Positions 24,840 to 37,984 of a stretch of DNA of 64,000 nucleotides are shown in pieces. The position numbers and the translations under genes were made by a program. The stretch's first letter is position 1. Every line of letters starts with the position of its first letter. The DNA lies in the NCBI GenBank assembly GCA_964019155.1, contig OZ025245.1, positions 12,758,461 to 12,822,460 of the forward strand, in the 5' to 3' direction. Under the pieces are notes generated by a model. That model was not told the DNA's origin and did not search any database. It was given only the letters and a program-made list of their open reading frames with translations. The stretch comes from Osedax fenrisi (Eukaryota > Annelida > Polychaeta > Sabellida > Siboglinidae).

Positions 24840-26150
24840 GTTTTTTTTTGTAGTTTTAAACTATATAATTGAAACAAAATATTAATTAGTAAATAATTTA
24901 AAGTGTTATATATTACTAACGTTAATCAGTACATGATACCGTGTTGAAACTCATCAAATAAACTGGATTGCAGGTATCCAATTCTATATAATTTAAATAT
25001 ATTAATAAATATATATATACTTAATAGTTACTGATATTTTGAGTAACATATATGTATATATGAGTAATTTATATATATAAAAAATAGTTAGTAGATAATT
25101 AAGTATGATAATAAATATTATATACGATTAAATAGTGATATAAAATGAACCAAATAAAACATGCATATTGGAGTATATAAATTACCGGCAAAGATCTAAA
25201 CATTATTTAGCTGTAGTAAGTTTGGTGGTGGTAGGTGCGATATGTATTTTTGAGACGGCCATTTTGTTGAATTCATATATGTAGAGATAAGGAAGCATTT
25301 TCTCTTTTTTTTAAATGTTTCTAAAATACTATTTATTGATTTAAACTATTTTTTTTATTATATAAAAAAGAAAGAAAATCATATCTATTACATAAAAGTA
25401 ACAAATATATATTTTACAAATAATAATTCTATTTTTGAATATGGGTTTTGTTATATTATTCATATATATGTTAATTATATATAGAAAAATAATTAGGTAG
25501 ATAGCTTTGTACTTTTATCTAAACATTCATTTATATATGTAAACATAGCATATATTATTTCTAGTAAAATGCATTTGAAAAGTCAACAATAAATAAATTG
25601 TAAAGTAATTACATTATGCATTCAGCTAATATAAAATCAATATTATAAAATAATAGTTAATAGTTTATAAGTTAAAGTTAATAATTAATAAGTTTTTTTA
25701 TCTATATATAAATGTAATTTTTATAGAATTTATATATTAGATATAAAATATTATATAACAATATATTTTAAATATCATGCTATAAAATATGCTTTTTATG
25801 TTATTTAAAAACTTATTTAATTGGTAATTTGTTCATAGTTACTAAATAACATATATGTTATATATGCTATATCATCAATTAATAGTACATATTAGTGATC
25901 TAAATTTTCAAATCTTTCAATTCAAGTTTCAAATCGAGTCACATCATTTTCAAACATTTATATAAATTATTATTTCAAATCTTAAATCTAATTTTCGAGT
26001 CAATTCGAGTCACACCTATTTAATTTTCAAAAATTTGTATGGATTAAATTCACTATTTATCATAGTATTGTAGCCACATTATTATACGTAATATGTAATT
26101 TATATACTTATAAATTATATAAGTCATTATTTATATGTATATATATATAC
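24840..26150. other. AT-rich stretch, no gene seen
   Basis: Contains a copy of the GGCCATTTTGTTGAAT repeat (25250-25310, related to 37370-37600) and loose TTCAAAT words. No coding signal. Confidence 0.55.
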
Positions 26151-26152
26151 AA

Positions 26153-26300
26153 TAAATGCTCCTTTTTTTTCGAGTTTATTCCAAATTATAGTACTAATCG
26201 AACTTATTAAATATATTCCTATTATATATAATAGGAATATATTTAATAAGTTCGATTAGTACTATAATTTGGAATAAACTCGAAAAAAAAGGAGCATTTA
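26153..26300. mobile_element. 148-bp perfect foldback element
   Basis: The arms TAAATGCTCCTTTTTTTTCG and its complement CGAAAAAAAAGGAGCATTTA continue as an essentially perfect palindrome to a TATTATATATAATA centre. It could form a hairpin of about 70 bp. No ORF. Confidence 0.75.
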
Positions 26301-26554
26301 TACGATCAGAGTGATAGATTATTAATATAGATGTAGGGAACTAAATTAGTGAACAAACGTATATTAATAGATAATAGATAAGGACAGGTAGCTAATTGCA
26401 TATCCTAAATTATTATTATATAATACTCATGAATCGATTTTATATGATACATTGGATGGCATTTAGTGTATGATACACTCTCAATATATAACTCTATGTA
26501 GAGAAATATGTACACTTATTAACTATTTTAGTGTTTGTATATTATATATGTGTG

Positions 26555-27300
26555 TATATATGCATGTATGTAGGTAGGTGTTTATTTAGTCAGATAGGTA
26601 TGCAGGTAGGTATATGTGTAGATGGATAGATAGTCAGGCAAATATGTAGGCAAGTATACAGGTGGGGAGGTAGGCAGTCAGGTATGTAGGACCTACATAT
26701 ATATATACATTGGGAAAGTAGATAGGTATGTATGTAGGCAGATAGGTGGGTAGTATAGTTAGGTAGGTTGTAGGGCAGGGAGGTATGTATGTAGGTAGAT
26801 ATATGGATGGGTGGGTAGATAGGAGGTAGGTAGGTGGGTGATAGGGTAGTTATATAGGCAAGTAGGTTGGTAGGTAGTCATGAAGGTAGAGAGATATGGG
26901 TGGGTAGTTAGGTGGGTGGGTGGAAAGGTAGATAGATAGTTAGGTGGGTGGTAGGGTAGTATATGCATATAGGTAAGTAGGTACTCAGGAAGATATTTAG
27001 GTATATGAGTGGGTGGGTAGGTAAGTAGGTTGGTGGTAGGGTATGCATATAGGCAAGTAGGTGGATGGGTAGGTAGTCAGGTAGATATATGTATGGGTGG
27101 GTAGTTAGGTGGGTGGATGGATAGGTAGATATGTGAGTAGGTAGATAGATAGGTAGGCGGGTTGTTGGGTAGGGTATGTATATGGGCATGTAGGTGGCTG
27201 GGTAGGTAGTCATGCATATACTTAGGTTGGTAAGTAGGTAGGTATATAGGTGGGTAAGTAGGTATTCATGTAGATATGTAGCTATAGTAGGTATGTAGGA
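26555..27300. repeat. Degenerate GGTAG/GTGGGTAG tetra-pentanucleotide repeat
   Basis: About 740 bp of GGTAGGTAG, GTGGGTAG and TATGTAG words. The minus-strand frames rich in Tyr-Leu-Pro-Thr are period artefacts. Confidence 0.9.
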
Positions 27301-27389
27301 AATCTGCAATGGAATTTGTTTATGTTTACTGTGCTCTCACATTATACTTTGTTTGTAGAAGTAAAGGGGATCAACTGTATATTAGATGA

Positions 27390-27602
27390 TGGGAAGTTTT
27401 TACTATCAATAAATTCAATAATTTATGTGACAAACATTGTTTTATGATTTGAAAGTCTTCGAATACAGGAATTGGTAAAGATTTGATGTCTTCAAACATT
27501 TTTTTGGTGATTTGAATGTCTTCGAATACATGACATGGTAGAGATTTGATGTCTCCAAACATTTTTTTAATGATTTGAAAGTCTTCGAAGACAAGCAAAG
27601 AT
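27390..27602. repeat. Tandem repeat, ~63-66 bp unit, open on the minus strand
   Basis: Three to four units of ATTTGAAAGTCTTCGAATACA...GATTTGATGTCTTCAAACATTTTTTTG. On the minus strand it stays open as 22-residue repeats (VFEDFQIIKKMFGDIKSLP). I see no splice or promoter context, so a coding role is not supported. Confidence 0.7.
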
Positions 27603-27725
27603 TTGAATTTTTAGATCACTAGTACATATTACAATTTGTTCTGATATTAACTAATTTATCCATTGAGATCCTCTTAATTAATAAATATATATATATATTT
27701 ATATACACAAAATTAATTTACCTTA

Positions 27726-27942
27726 CTATGGCAAGCTTTTTCGGCACTTTATGAATCGCATTCTCAGATCATTTATATCTCTCATCACATTTAGTAGAGC
27801 ACCAGACATGCATACTATATCGTCCATCGACTGCTGTATATAGTTCTTTATAGGCACCCACGATACGTCATTTATGAGATGACATTCAGAGAGAAACATA
27901 TCTCGCCAGGTTCACTTTATTGCCCCAACAGTGTCCTGAATA
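27726..27942 (-). pseudogene. Exon-like open segment with one in-frame TGA, family unknown
   Basis: Between an acceptor-like TATATTCAG|GAC and a donor-like CATA|GTAAGG the minus strand reads DTVGAIK*TWRDMFLSECHL then INDVSWVPIKNYIQQSMDDI and VCMSGALLNVMRDINDL. It is less AT-rich than its surroundings and has coding-like amino-acid makeup. I do not recognise the family and it does not fit the macroglobulin. The TGA would be Trp with one base change, so it may be a broken exon of a nested or translocated gene. Confidence 0.35.
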
Positions 27943-28014
27943 TAGAAATTAGAAAAATATAGATAAGTATAAATATAGATAACTATATTTATTAATATAT
28001 ATATAAGTTAAATT

Positions 28015-28880
28015 TGTTTTATAAATAAAATTACTTATTGGCGGAATAAGTCTTAATAGATTACTAAATAAGTCGTCAGAGATTACTTTAATAAATTGAT
28101 ATGAGTAATTAAGAATTAAGTAATATCACTACTCATTAGTAACCTCGTACCACTTGTAAAGTTAAGTGTTTTCATAATTCTACAATTATTATTCTAATAT
28201 TTATATTTAATCATTAATTATTGATGGAAAATATAATATATACAAATATGTATATAAATAATAAATCTAGATTAGAAATTAAAATAATTTAAGATAACTA
28301 TAATGTTAAATTCATAAATAATACTTTTAGAATAAACTAAATTTAATAAGACGTACTAGATTACATAGTCCGAAATGAACTCGTACAAGATTAATTTTAG
28401 ATAAGTTTTTTTATAGATAAGTTAAATTGGTCTATAAATAAAATTACTTATTGACGAAATAAGTCAATAGATTACTCAAAAAGTCGTCAGAGATTACTTT
28501 AATAAATTTATATGAGTAATTAATAATTAAATTATTATGGCACGAGGTAATTAGAATGTACGTAATTTAAAAGTACGACTTATTACTAAGTTATTAAATA
28601 AGTTATTAGTACTCTCTTACGACTTGTAAAATTAAGTGTTTTCATAATTATAGAATTATTCTAATATTTATATTTAATTATTAATTACTGAAGGAAAATA
28701 TAATATATATATGTATATATATAAATGTATATAAATGATGATTATAGAGTCGAAATTAAAATAATCTAAGATAACTATAATATTAAATTCATAAATAATA
28801 CTTTTAGAATAAATTTAATAAGACGTACTAGATTATATAGTCCGAAATGATCTCGTACAAGATTACTTTCTACCGTAATT
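28015..28880. repeat. ~430-bp direct duplication
   Basis: The blocks TACTTATTG.CG.AATAAGTC, TAAGTGTTTTCATAATT, ACTTTTAGAATAAA and AATAAGACGTACTAGATTA occur in the same order twice (about 28020-28405 and 28435-28870). Confidence 0.75.
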
Positions 28881-30300
28881 AATACTAAACATGTTATTAA
28901 AATATAAGTTATAAATCATACTATAATTATGATGTATAAATATTAATTATTAAACACTATATGATTATACAGATAATAATATACTAAACATAATAATATA
29001 ATTTTAACACTAAATGAATACGATTTTATTAATTTTATAGTTAATAAATTATCATATTTAAAATTATACTATAATAAATTATTATAAAATAATTATCAAC
29101 AATTATGTATACATTACTAAACAAGTAATATTATAGTAAATATATTATGTGTATTAATAATACTATTATATTATGAATTTTTATTATATATAATGATTAT
29201 CATTATGATAAGTAAATACATATTAAGAATGTAAATTGAGCATTACTGTAATGATTACATCATTTATTTAATTAATATAAATTAATTTAATAAATGATTT
29301 ATCTAGTTGACAATATTATAAATTTAACAATAATTTATGTTATACAATTATCAATAATCATTTTTATAATTATATTTCATATGATATTATACACAACATT
29401 TAAAATATGTCTAGTGAGCATGTTTTAGATTTAGAGTTTAAAATCGCGTTATTGTATTTGTATGGTGTTTATTAGTTATGTGTATTTGCACATAATATAA
29501 TATATTATTAATATATTGATTAATTCAAATCTAATTTAATACTGTTACTCGAGTAATCAAAATAAAAAGTTTCCATATTTTATTCACAATACTATTATTA
29601 TAACTTTAATATTCACAATTATTTATTATAAATTAAATTATTGTATTAATAATTATTACGAAAAATAAATTTAATAATATAAAGCAGATTTAAAAACACA
29701 TGTTATATTCAATTATTGAATATTTCAAATTGTATTTTTTAAATAATTTAAAATATATAGATAATATTAAAAATGTTGTATATAATTAACTGTTAATTCA
29801 ATTTACAATTTAATTTATAAATATATTATTTAAAAATATTATATTAATAAAAAACTAACATATAATTGTCTGTATAACTTGTTTAGATGAATATATTCAA
29901 ATGAATTAAAATTATAGTTTATTTACATCAATGATTAAAATAACGCATGCGCATTGAATATTCTCATTATAATATGAAACTAGAGTATATGATTCATCAT
30001 AAATAATGGATACCTAGTAGCGGATTATATGCAATCTTAATTGTAACCCCATTCGTGTTTATTATGCATGAATAAAATTGAATACCATTCCGGTATACTT
30101 TGCGTGGGTTTTTTTAGGTTGACAATTATTTTGTATATTTGTCATTAATGATTATTTTATAAAACCAAATATGGAACATTATATTATATATATTAATTAA
30201 GTATAATATAAAATTTCAAATTGATACCTATTGTTAAAAAAAGGTATGCCCATTAGGTATATTTTTGATTGTCAGCCGTTCCCGTAAAGAATGACTATAT
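28880..30300. other. AT-rich stretch, no gene seen
   Basis: Extremely AT-rich, with no repeat or open frame worth naming until the (TA)n tract at 30295. Confidence 0.55.
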
Positions 30301-30303
30301 ATA

Positions 30304-30344
<41 letters not shown>

Positions 30345-30345
<1 letters not shown>

Positions 30346-30790
30346 TGCATGCACAAAGATAGTGCACGACGTTTCTAACTGCACGTGTTTCTATAAATAG
30401 ACTATCTCCGCCCATAGCTCCTCCCACTAGTTGTCAATCAATGCTAGTGCATTTAAACATTTGGCGCGCGCGCCATCGCCCGCCTCACTAAATATATTTA
30501 TAGAAAACGCGCGCCGGTCGTAATTAGTCTCCACTCAAACAACCTAAAAAAATCAATACGAAAATATTAATTAATTAATTAATACGAATGGTGTATACGT
30601 ATATTTTTATAAGGAATTATTCTATATATATATTATATTTTTATCATTTAGATTTAAATTGCGTGTGCACTAGAGTGTATAGTGAATTCGGGTAATGCAC
30701 GACGTGTATTGCACGACGTACAATGCACGTCTTGCCCGAAATTTGCTATTTATAGTTATTTAATGTTTGCCTACCGTCCGTATTCCCCTT
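30345..30790 (-). repeat. Right copy of the long inverted repeat
   Basis: Reverse complement of 17980-18345: TATACTGCATGCACAAAGAT...CTATAAATAG..CCGCCCATAGCTCCTCCCAC...GGCGCGCGCGCC...GCGCCGGTCGTAATTAG, then TTTGCCTACCGTCCGTA. It carries an extra segment with repeated GTGTATAGTG / CACGACGT words at about 30600-30740. Identity is highest in the GC-rich core. Confidence 0.8.
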
Positions 30791-30979
30791 TAATATGATA
30801 TTATAATAATATCTAATAATAATTATTTAATATTATATTATTTAAATATATCATATATTAATATAATAATTATATAATTATATGTGTATTAAATGTAACG
30901 AATTAAATATTATATTATATGTAACATATATTCATTGAATAATTCAATATAATATTTAATTCGTAATTTGTATGACTAT

Positions 30980-31410
30980 AATTGAAACTCTATTATATAG
31001 TCTATATTCCGCGTAAATGTACCTTACATATTATATTATTATAATAAGTATATGTAACATATTTTCACTATAATATTGAATTCGTAATTTATATGACTAC
31101 ATTTATATGATTGAAACTCTATATTATAATAATTATATGTAACATATTTTCACTATAATATTGAATTCGTAATTTATATGACTAAATTTATATGATTGAA
31201 ACTCTATATTCCACGTAAAAGGTACTTAAATTGTATATTTTAAATAACTAAATATTATTTAGTATACATTATGTATTACATATATTCAATATAATATTGA
31301 ATTCATAATTGGTTTCACTAAATTTATATAATTTAAACTCTATATAACGCGTAAAAGGTTATTCTATATTTATTATACATATAATATAATAACGAATATA
31401 ATATATGAGA
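30980..31410. repeat. Tandem subrepeats flanking the right inverted repeat
   Basis: Three or more units of about 70-100 bp: TTGAATTCGTAATTTATATG...TGATTGAAACTCTATATTCC..GTAAAAGGTAC. Diverged inverse counterparts lie outside the left copy (about 17790-17960). Confidence 0.6.
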
Positions 31411-31411
31411 T

Positions 31412-31620
31412 ATGATCAACTACAGTTACAAGTTGGACTTCAAAAATCCAAGACCAAGAGGACGTCCATTAAAGAGATGGGCGGATGGCATCAGAGAAAA
31501 CAGTGGCATTCCACTTCTGACCTTGGAAAGAAGGGCAGCTGACCGAGATGCCTACAAAAAGCAAGTGTTCGTGTGTGCTGCAAGGTGACGCCAAGTCCTA
31601 CGCAACTAAGTCAAGTAAGT
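31412..31620 (+). pseudogene. Non-LTR retrotransposon ORF2 C-terminus with AAGT-type tail
   Basis: 58 codons reading MINYSYKLDFKNPRPRGRPL then KRWADGIRENSGIPLLTLER and RAADRDAYKKQ, then TGA. It is the typical LINE C-terminal block (GRP.kRW.D.i.......ll....aaDRd.y). An AAGTCAAGTAAGTC tail follows, similar to 14447-14460. The 5' part is absent and it sits within the subrepeats of the long inverted repeat. Confidence 0.75.
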
Positions 31621-32104
31621 CAACATATTAAATATATATAACGAATTTAATATATGATATATTGAATTCGTAATTTGTATCACTAAATTTATATAATTTA
31701 AACTATATTACGAGAAAGAGATACCTAAATTCACTGTAGGCATTTAATATATTCGTATAATAAATATACAATTTAGGTATTTTTACGCATACTATAGAGT
31801 TTAAATTATATACATTTAGTGATACAAATTACGAATTTGATATATACATATATGAAAAATGGCTTATGTTGATTTTAGACAGTTTTTAATAAAAAATAAT
31901 ACAACTTTCCTAGTAACTATACATATATCACAATATTTAAAATGTACATCATTAATATTGAAAATATATAAAAAGGTATTACATATGTTTTCTTTATGAA
32001 CGATATGTTTTATATACAAGTTGAATAAAATATACAATTTTTTTATATAATTATTAAATACTATAGTTGGTTGAATACGATTCATACTATTTTTTGACAT
32101 ATCC

Positions 32105-32265
32105 ATACTTAATATACACTTTAGGCGCTTAGTTCGCAGATATACACAGCAGTATCACGATCCGACACTTTAGGCACTTAGTTCGCAGATATACATGGCA
32201 GTATCACAATCCGACACTTTAGGCGCTTAGTTCGCAGATATACACGGCAGTATCACGACGAAAAC
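32105..32265. repeat. Tandem repeat, ~57-bp unit, three copies
   Basis: ACACTTTAGGCGCTTAGTTC GCAGATATACACGGCAGTAT CACGATCCG three times with few changes (the unit is shown in 20-base pieces). GC-richer than its surroundings; no ORF of note. Confidence 0.85.
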
Positions 32266-32890
32266 TTTGAATACTAAATTTAATACAAATAATATTATTT
32301 ATAACCTTCGAAGTGTATATATTTACTATTTCAAACCTTCAAAATGAATAATTTAACTATTAGAAAACTTTGAATACTAAATTTAATACACATAATATTA
32401 TTTATAACCTTCGAAGTGTATTTATTTACTATTTCAAACCTTGAAATACTTAATTTAACTATATGAAAACTTTGAATACACGATTTAATACAAATAATAT
32501 TATTTATAACCTTCGAAGTGTATTTTACACATTATAAATGAATAATATAACTATTATAAAACTTTGAATACTAAATTTAATACACATAATATTATTTATA
32601 ACCTTCGAAGTGTATTTATTTACTATTTCAAACCTTGAAATACTTAATTTAACTATATGAAAACTTTGAATACACGATTTAATACAAATAATACTATTTA
32701 TAACCTTCGAAGTGTATTTTACACATTAGAAATGAATAATATAACTATTAGAAAACTTTGAATACATGATTTAATACACATAATATTATTTAAAACCTTT
32801 GAAGTGTATTTATTTACTATTTCAAACCTTCAAAATGAATAATTTAATAAAAATAATACTATTTGAAACCTTCGAAGTGTATTTATTTTT
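32265..32890. repeat. TTCGAAG satellite, second block
   Basis: The same TATAACCTTCGAAGTGTATT and GAAAACTTTGAATAC units as at 14.8-16.4 kb, here without the TCACGTTACATC units. Confidence 0.85.
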
Positions 32891-33444
32891 TATATGGCAC
32901 AACAATGTCTATAAAACTAATATAAGATATCAATATATATATATATATTCTGTATATTAATTTTACATTCCTATATTTTTTTTACATATTCTCATATTTA
33001 TTAATTTAATTCAACTTACAGAAGCTGTATCCCAAATACATAAGGAAGTTACTACGACGGAAACTACTAATATTATAGAAAATTTTTTAAAAAATAATAA
33101 AAGGGTTACAAAATAAATTAATGTTTTACATTTTGTATTTATTAACAATTATATTAATTTAACTCAAATTAAATATAATATATTCATATTTAGTAGTAAA
33201 ATAATAAATATTAGTATAGTATTATTATTATAATATATATTGAAATATATTTTAATTTATAAACATAAATATTTATTTTATGTATATATTCTTTGAACGT
33301 TATGCTAACTTATAAATAAATAAACTGATTTCTGAAAACTTCCTTGGATTTAACCGGTCATGAATTTGTATTATCCTCTATTCTTCTTGATGTAAGCTAT
33401 AATTAATTATATTATAGTTATTTTAATATTGCTAATTTATTTAA

Positions 33445-33760
33445 TTTGGATTAATCTCGAGCTGAACTTGGATTGAACTTCATTTGTCTCGAGTTGAACT
33501 TGGATTTAGCTAGAGTAAAACTTGGATTTAGCTAGAGTAAAACTTGGATTTAACTCGAGTTAACTTGGATTTAACTCGAGTTAACTCGAGTAAACTTGGA
33601 TCTAGCTGGTGTTAAACTTGGATTTAACTCGAGTTAACTCGAGTAATCTCGAGTTAAACTTGGTTCTAGCTGGTGTTTAAAGTGTTACCAAATTACCGAG
33701 CCAAACACGAGTTTTAAACTCGAGATAAATCCAAGTTAAACACGAGTTTTGAATACTGGG
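33445..33760. repeat. AACTTGGATTTAACTCGAG repeat block
   Basis: Many units of AACTTGGATTTAGCTAGAGT and TTAACTCGAGTTAACTCGAG, ending with ACACGAGTTTTGAATACTGGG. That end is the inverted equivalent of 13885-13945; the flanks ATATGTATAGAGATGTATTAAT also match in inversion, so the two loci are copies of one element. Confidence 0.7.
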
Positions 33761-34295
33761 AACTAATATGTATAGAGATGTATTAATATATATATATATA
33801 TATGTATACATATATGTAAATAATAATATTCTAAATATATTATACATTATTTTATGTATTATATATTAATAATCATATATATATATAATTGATAAAAGAT
33901 TAATACATAAATTAAACTATAAATTATATAGTCATAACTGTCGCACTTAATGTATACATGCAACAAGTATATATGATTTGGGATAGTAAGGGCATAATAA
34001 GGACATAGAGGGGGGGGGTCTACTCGGAGTAGGGCTAAAAGAGGATACTATTGGCTTCACATTAGTGTTATAGGAGGGTGATAATAGGATTAAAATTGGG
34101 GTCTACTATAGATAAATGAGAGGTATAGGAGAGATACGCGATGTTAAAGGTGGGATACCAATGGGGGTACATGCGAGGCAATGGAGGGGTATATGAGGGA
34201 AATACTAGGGAAATATATGTGCTCCCCCTTTAGTAAGGTCATATAAAGGATATACGAAACGTACAAGATAGAATAAACACACTATTACATGATGA

Positions 34296-34412
34296 CGCGA
34301 GAGCGGCTTCGAATGGACATTAGAGCTAGTTGTTTGTAAGATAAAACTTCATATAAGTTCCTGGATGCGATAAAAGGACTTCACCAAAATAACAATAATA
34401 ACAATAACACAG
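34296..34412 (+). mobile_element. SINE family A, 5'-truncated copy
   Basis: Plus-strand copy starting at GAGAGCGGCTTCGAATGGAC, through TTCCTGGATGCGATAAAAGG, to an (AACAAT)n-like tail. The tRNA head is missing. It directly abuts the 16-18 bp minisatellite. Confidence 0.65.
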
Positions 34413-34439
34413 AAGACGAGGGTATAAGAGGGACATAGT

Positions 34440-35405
34440 ATACTCTATGAAGTATACTATAGGTATAGGAAGAACATATGTATATGAGGGATATATGTAT
34501 AGGAGGACATATAGGTATAGGAGGGACATATGTATAGTAGGACATGGGTATAGGAGGGACATAAGTAAAGGAGGGACATAGATATAGAAAGGACATAGGT
34601 ATAGGAGGGACATAGGTATATGAAGGACATATGTATAGGAAGAACAATGTATAGGAGGGACATAGGTATAGGAGGGATATATGTATAGGAGGACATATAG
34701 GTATAGGAGGGAAATATGTATAGGAGGACATGGGTATAGGAGGGACATAAGTAAAGGAGGGATATAGATATAGAAAGGACATAGGTATAGGAGGGACATA
34801 GGTATATGAAGGACATATATATAGGAAGAACGTATGTATAGGAGGGACATAGGTATAGGAGGAACATATGTATATGAGGGATATAGGTATAGGAAGACAT
34901 ATGTATAGGAGGGACATAGGTATATGAGGGATATATGTATAGGAGGACATAGGTATAGGAGGGACATAGGACCTATGTCATAGGTATAGGAGGGAAATAG
35001 GTATAGGAGGGAAATAGGTATAGGAGGACATAGGTATAGAGGGACAATCACACGATTATACAGTATGATACTAACCATGAGGAGGATATAGAAAGTATCT
35101 AACAAGTATATGATAGGTATAGGAAGGACATGGGTATAGGAGGACATATGTATAGGAGGGTCATAGGTATAGTAGGACATAGGTATAGGAGGGACATATG
35201 TATAGGAGGGACATATGTATAGGAGGACATAGGTATAGGAGGGACATAGGACCTATGTCATAGGTATAGGAGGGACATAGGTATAGGAGGACATAGGTAT
35301 AGAGGGACAATCACATGATTACACAGTATGATACTAACCATGAGGAGGATATAGAAAGTATCTAACAAGTATATGATAGGTATAGGAAGGACATGGGTAT
35401 AGAAG
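34440..35405. repeat. Minisatellite, unit near ATAGGTATAGGAGGGAC (16-18 bp)
   Basis: Dozens of units with a higher-order duplication: a ~180-bp segment including GACCTATGTCATAGG and CAGTATGATACTAACCATGA occurs at about 34940-35120 and 35225-35400. The minus strand is pyrimidine-rich; the frames rich in Tyr-Pro-Ser-Leu are artefacts. Confidence 0.9.
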
Positions 35406-35525
35406 ACAACCACACGAACTAACGAGGAATGACGACTTAGAATCATAACCACCTCCGAGTTCCAAAGCCACGAGGATTTCATATCGGTCTATACGACCTC
35501 CATTTTCTATTATCTTGGCTGTCAT
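35405..35525 (-). other. Unassigned exon-like open segment
   Basis: A non-repetitive island of about 120 nt beside the minisatellite. The minus strand reads MTAKIIENGGRIDRYEILVA then LELGGGYDSKSSFL. Acceptor-like CACATGACAG|CC and donor-like CTCGGAG|GTGGTT bracket part of it. It lies in the gap where the missing macroglobulin MG6 exons should be, but I see no family motif in it. Confidence 0.28.
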
Positions 35526-36409
35526 GTGAATGTAGACATTACGTATACATAATCATATATGCATATATAAGCATATATATATTAATTTATATTTTGTATT
35601 CATATATATTAAATATATTGCACAAGGGGATATCGCCATGGATAAGTTCATTGAAATCGGAAAAAAAATTTATTTATTTTTATTATGTAGCACATAATAT
35701 GTACTATTGATCAATTATATGTTATTTAGTAAAGTTACTAAATAAGTTCTGTGAACAAAATATCTATGAAATCTGTTTAGATAGCATAAAAAGCATCTTT
35801 TATAGCATTTTTAAAATAAATTATTTATTTTGAAATCTACATTTAAAATTATTATAAATTGTTATATAATTTTTTTATCTAATATATAAATTCTATAAAT
35901 ATATCATTTATATATAGATATGAAAACATATCTATTACTTTATAATATTGGTTTTATATTAGCTGAATACATAATTTTATTACACCTATATAATAAAAAA
36001 AATAACATTTATATATGTACTACAATTATTATATAAAACTTAAAATATATAAATTTTATAAAAATAACATTTATACAATGATGAAGAAAATATAAAACTA
36101 TTACTTTATAATATTTATATTAGATACATGTATAATTGTATTACTTTATAATTTATTAGAATTTTATTGAATTTATTTATTATTGACTTTTCAAATGTGT
36201 TTTACTATGAATTTATTATGTTTATGTATATAAGCAAGATTTTAGATACAAGTACTGAAGCAAATCATCTAATTTCTTTTGCTATATATAAATAAAATAT
36301 GTATGCACGATTACATAGTGATAATATAAAAAATATAATTATGATGTATTGGATTTTATAAAATGGTGAACAAATAAAATAAAATAAAATTATATATATT
36401 ATTATACAT

Positions 36410-37257
36410 GTAGGGGATAGAAGGGATTAATGGAGGATATTTTGTATGACTTTGTAGAATTGTAATATATCGATGAATAGTTGATGTTATAATTTAATAT
36501 TTTCAAATGTAATAGAATATGTATCGTTATATATTATATCTATTTTAATTTTTTCTTTAACTCATATATTTCTAGTATTAATATCAGTTTAGTTACACTC
36601 AAAAAATAACGAAAAAATAGCGCAAGAAGGGAGTAGTGGATTTTAGTACCACCATAAATAAATAGGTGTCTCGCTATATTCTTAATTCATTTTTTCAGTT
36701 TTTATTATTTTAATAATATATTTTGTAATATTCATGTCGACGCACGCATTTTATTTAAGATTTAGATTTTAAAAATTGTGAACAAAAATTAATGAAAAAA
36801 ATTAGACCTATATTACTCGATTTTGATAGGTTTATTTTCATCCACTATATATAGTGGATATATCCTTCTTAGTTCGTCCACTATACCCATTTGAATATGG
36901 TATTTTAGAATACCTATATCTTTTGACTAATACAATATTTTCATATACTATAAACATAACTTAATAGATAACACATTATATTTTATTAATATATAAGAAA
37001 ATATGTATTTATAATTAATAATCAATGCAATACAGTACATTTCCAAAACTGGTTTTTATGGAATTTTGAAAAATAAATATTATGTAATTAATTTAATATA
37101 TTAATTAATTATTTTTGAAAAAAAATTACTCATTGTTGTAGATATTGTAATTATCTAAATATTTTGTATATATCTTTTTTTTGTATCTATGACCATTTTC
37201 TCGTAAATGTAAATTACCACTACTCCCTTCTCGTCCGCTGCTCCCTTCTATCCCCTA
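36410..37257. mobile_element. Candidate MITE with TAGGGGATAGAAGGGA termini
   Basis: TAGGGGATAGAAGGGA near 36410 is inverted as TCCCTTCTATCCCCTA near 37255. The subterminal word AGAAGGGAGTAGTGG is also present inverted (36625 and 37225). About 850 bp, no ORF, target duplication not clear. Confidence 0.45.
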
Positions 37258-37369
37258 AATATATATTTTTTAATTTTTTCATATCTATGATTATAGATAT
37301 AAATTTCCTTTTTATAAAACAAAAAAAAAATTTTTTTTAAATTAAATGAACATGTTTTTCGAAACACTC

Positions 37370-37600
37370 AATAAACGGAGTTAATGCGTTACCTATGATA
37401 GGGACCCTATCTCTATATATGTACATTCAACAAAATGGTCGTCCCATGGATCTGTCCCCTTAAATGTATACTTTTATTTAATATAATAATCGCATATCAC
37501 ATAGAAGACCACTGTTAAGGGTATAGAGCCATGGGATGGCCATTTTGTTGAATGTACATGTATAGAGATAGGGAACGCATTACCTCTTTTTATTGAGTTT
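37370..37600. repeat. Inverted pair containing CATTCAACAAAATGG
   Basis: CCTATCTCTATATATGTACATTCAACAAAATGG at the left is inverted around 37540-37590. A third related copy is at 25250-25310. Reported in words only because the arms are diverged. Confidence 0.5.
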
Positions 37601-37984
37601 TTCTAAAAACATATTCATTGAATTTAAAAATTGTTTTTTTTTATTATATAAAAATTACATTTATATCTATAATCTAGAGATAACAAAATTAAAGAATATA
37701 TATTTTATATTTATAAAAATAGACATCTTTTTTTTTCATATTTATTGTGCATAAATATGTTATTTATATAGCAGTTTAGAAATTAGGTAGATCATTTCAG
37801 TACTTTTATCTAATACTCATTGATATATGCAAACATAGCAAAACAAATCTCAATTTGAGTAAACAATTTAAAAAATTTATATATTCAGTTAATATAAAAT
37901 CAATATTATAAAGTAATAGTTTTATGTTTTCTTATTTATATATAAATATTATAATTATAGAATTAATTAATTAATTGTATTAAT

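Noticed and set aside
26759..27309. Tyr-Leu-Pro-Thr-rich minus-strand frames
   Set aside because: Artefacts of the GGTAG repeat.
34326..35482. Tyr-Pro-Ser-Leu-rich minus-strand frames of up to 284 codons
   Set aside because: Three overlapping frames all open because the minisatellite unit lacks stops; they have the same period and no other support.
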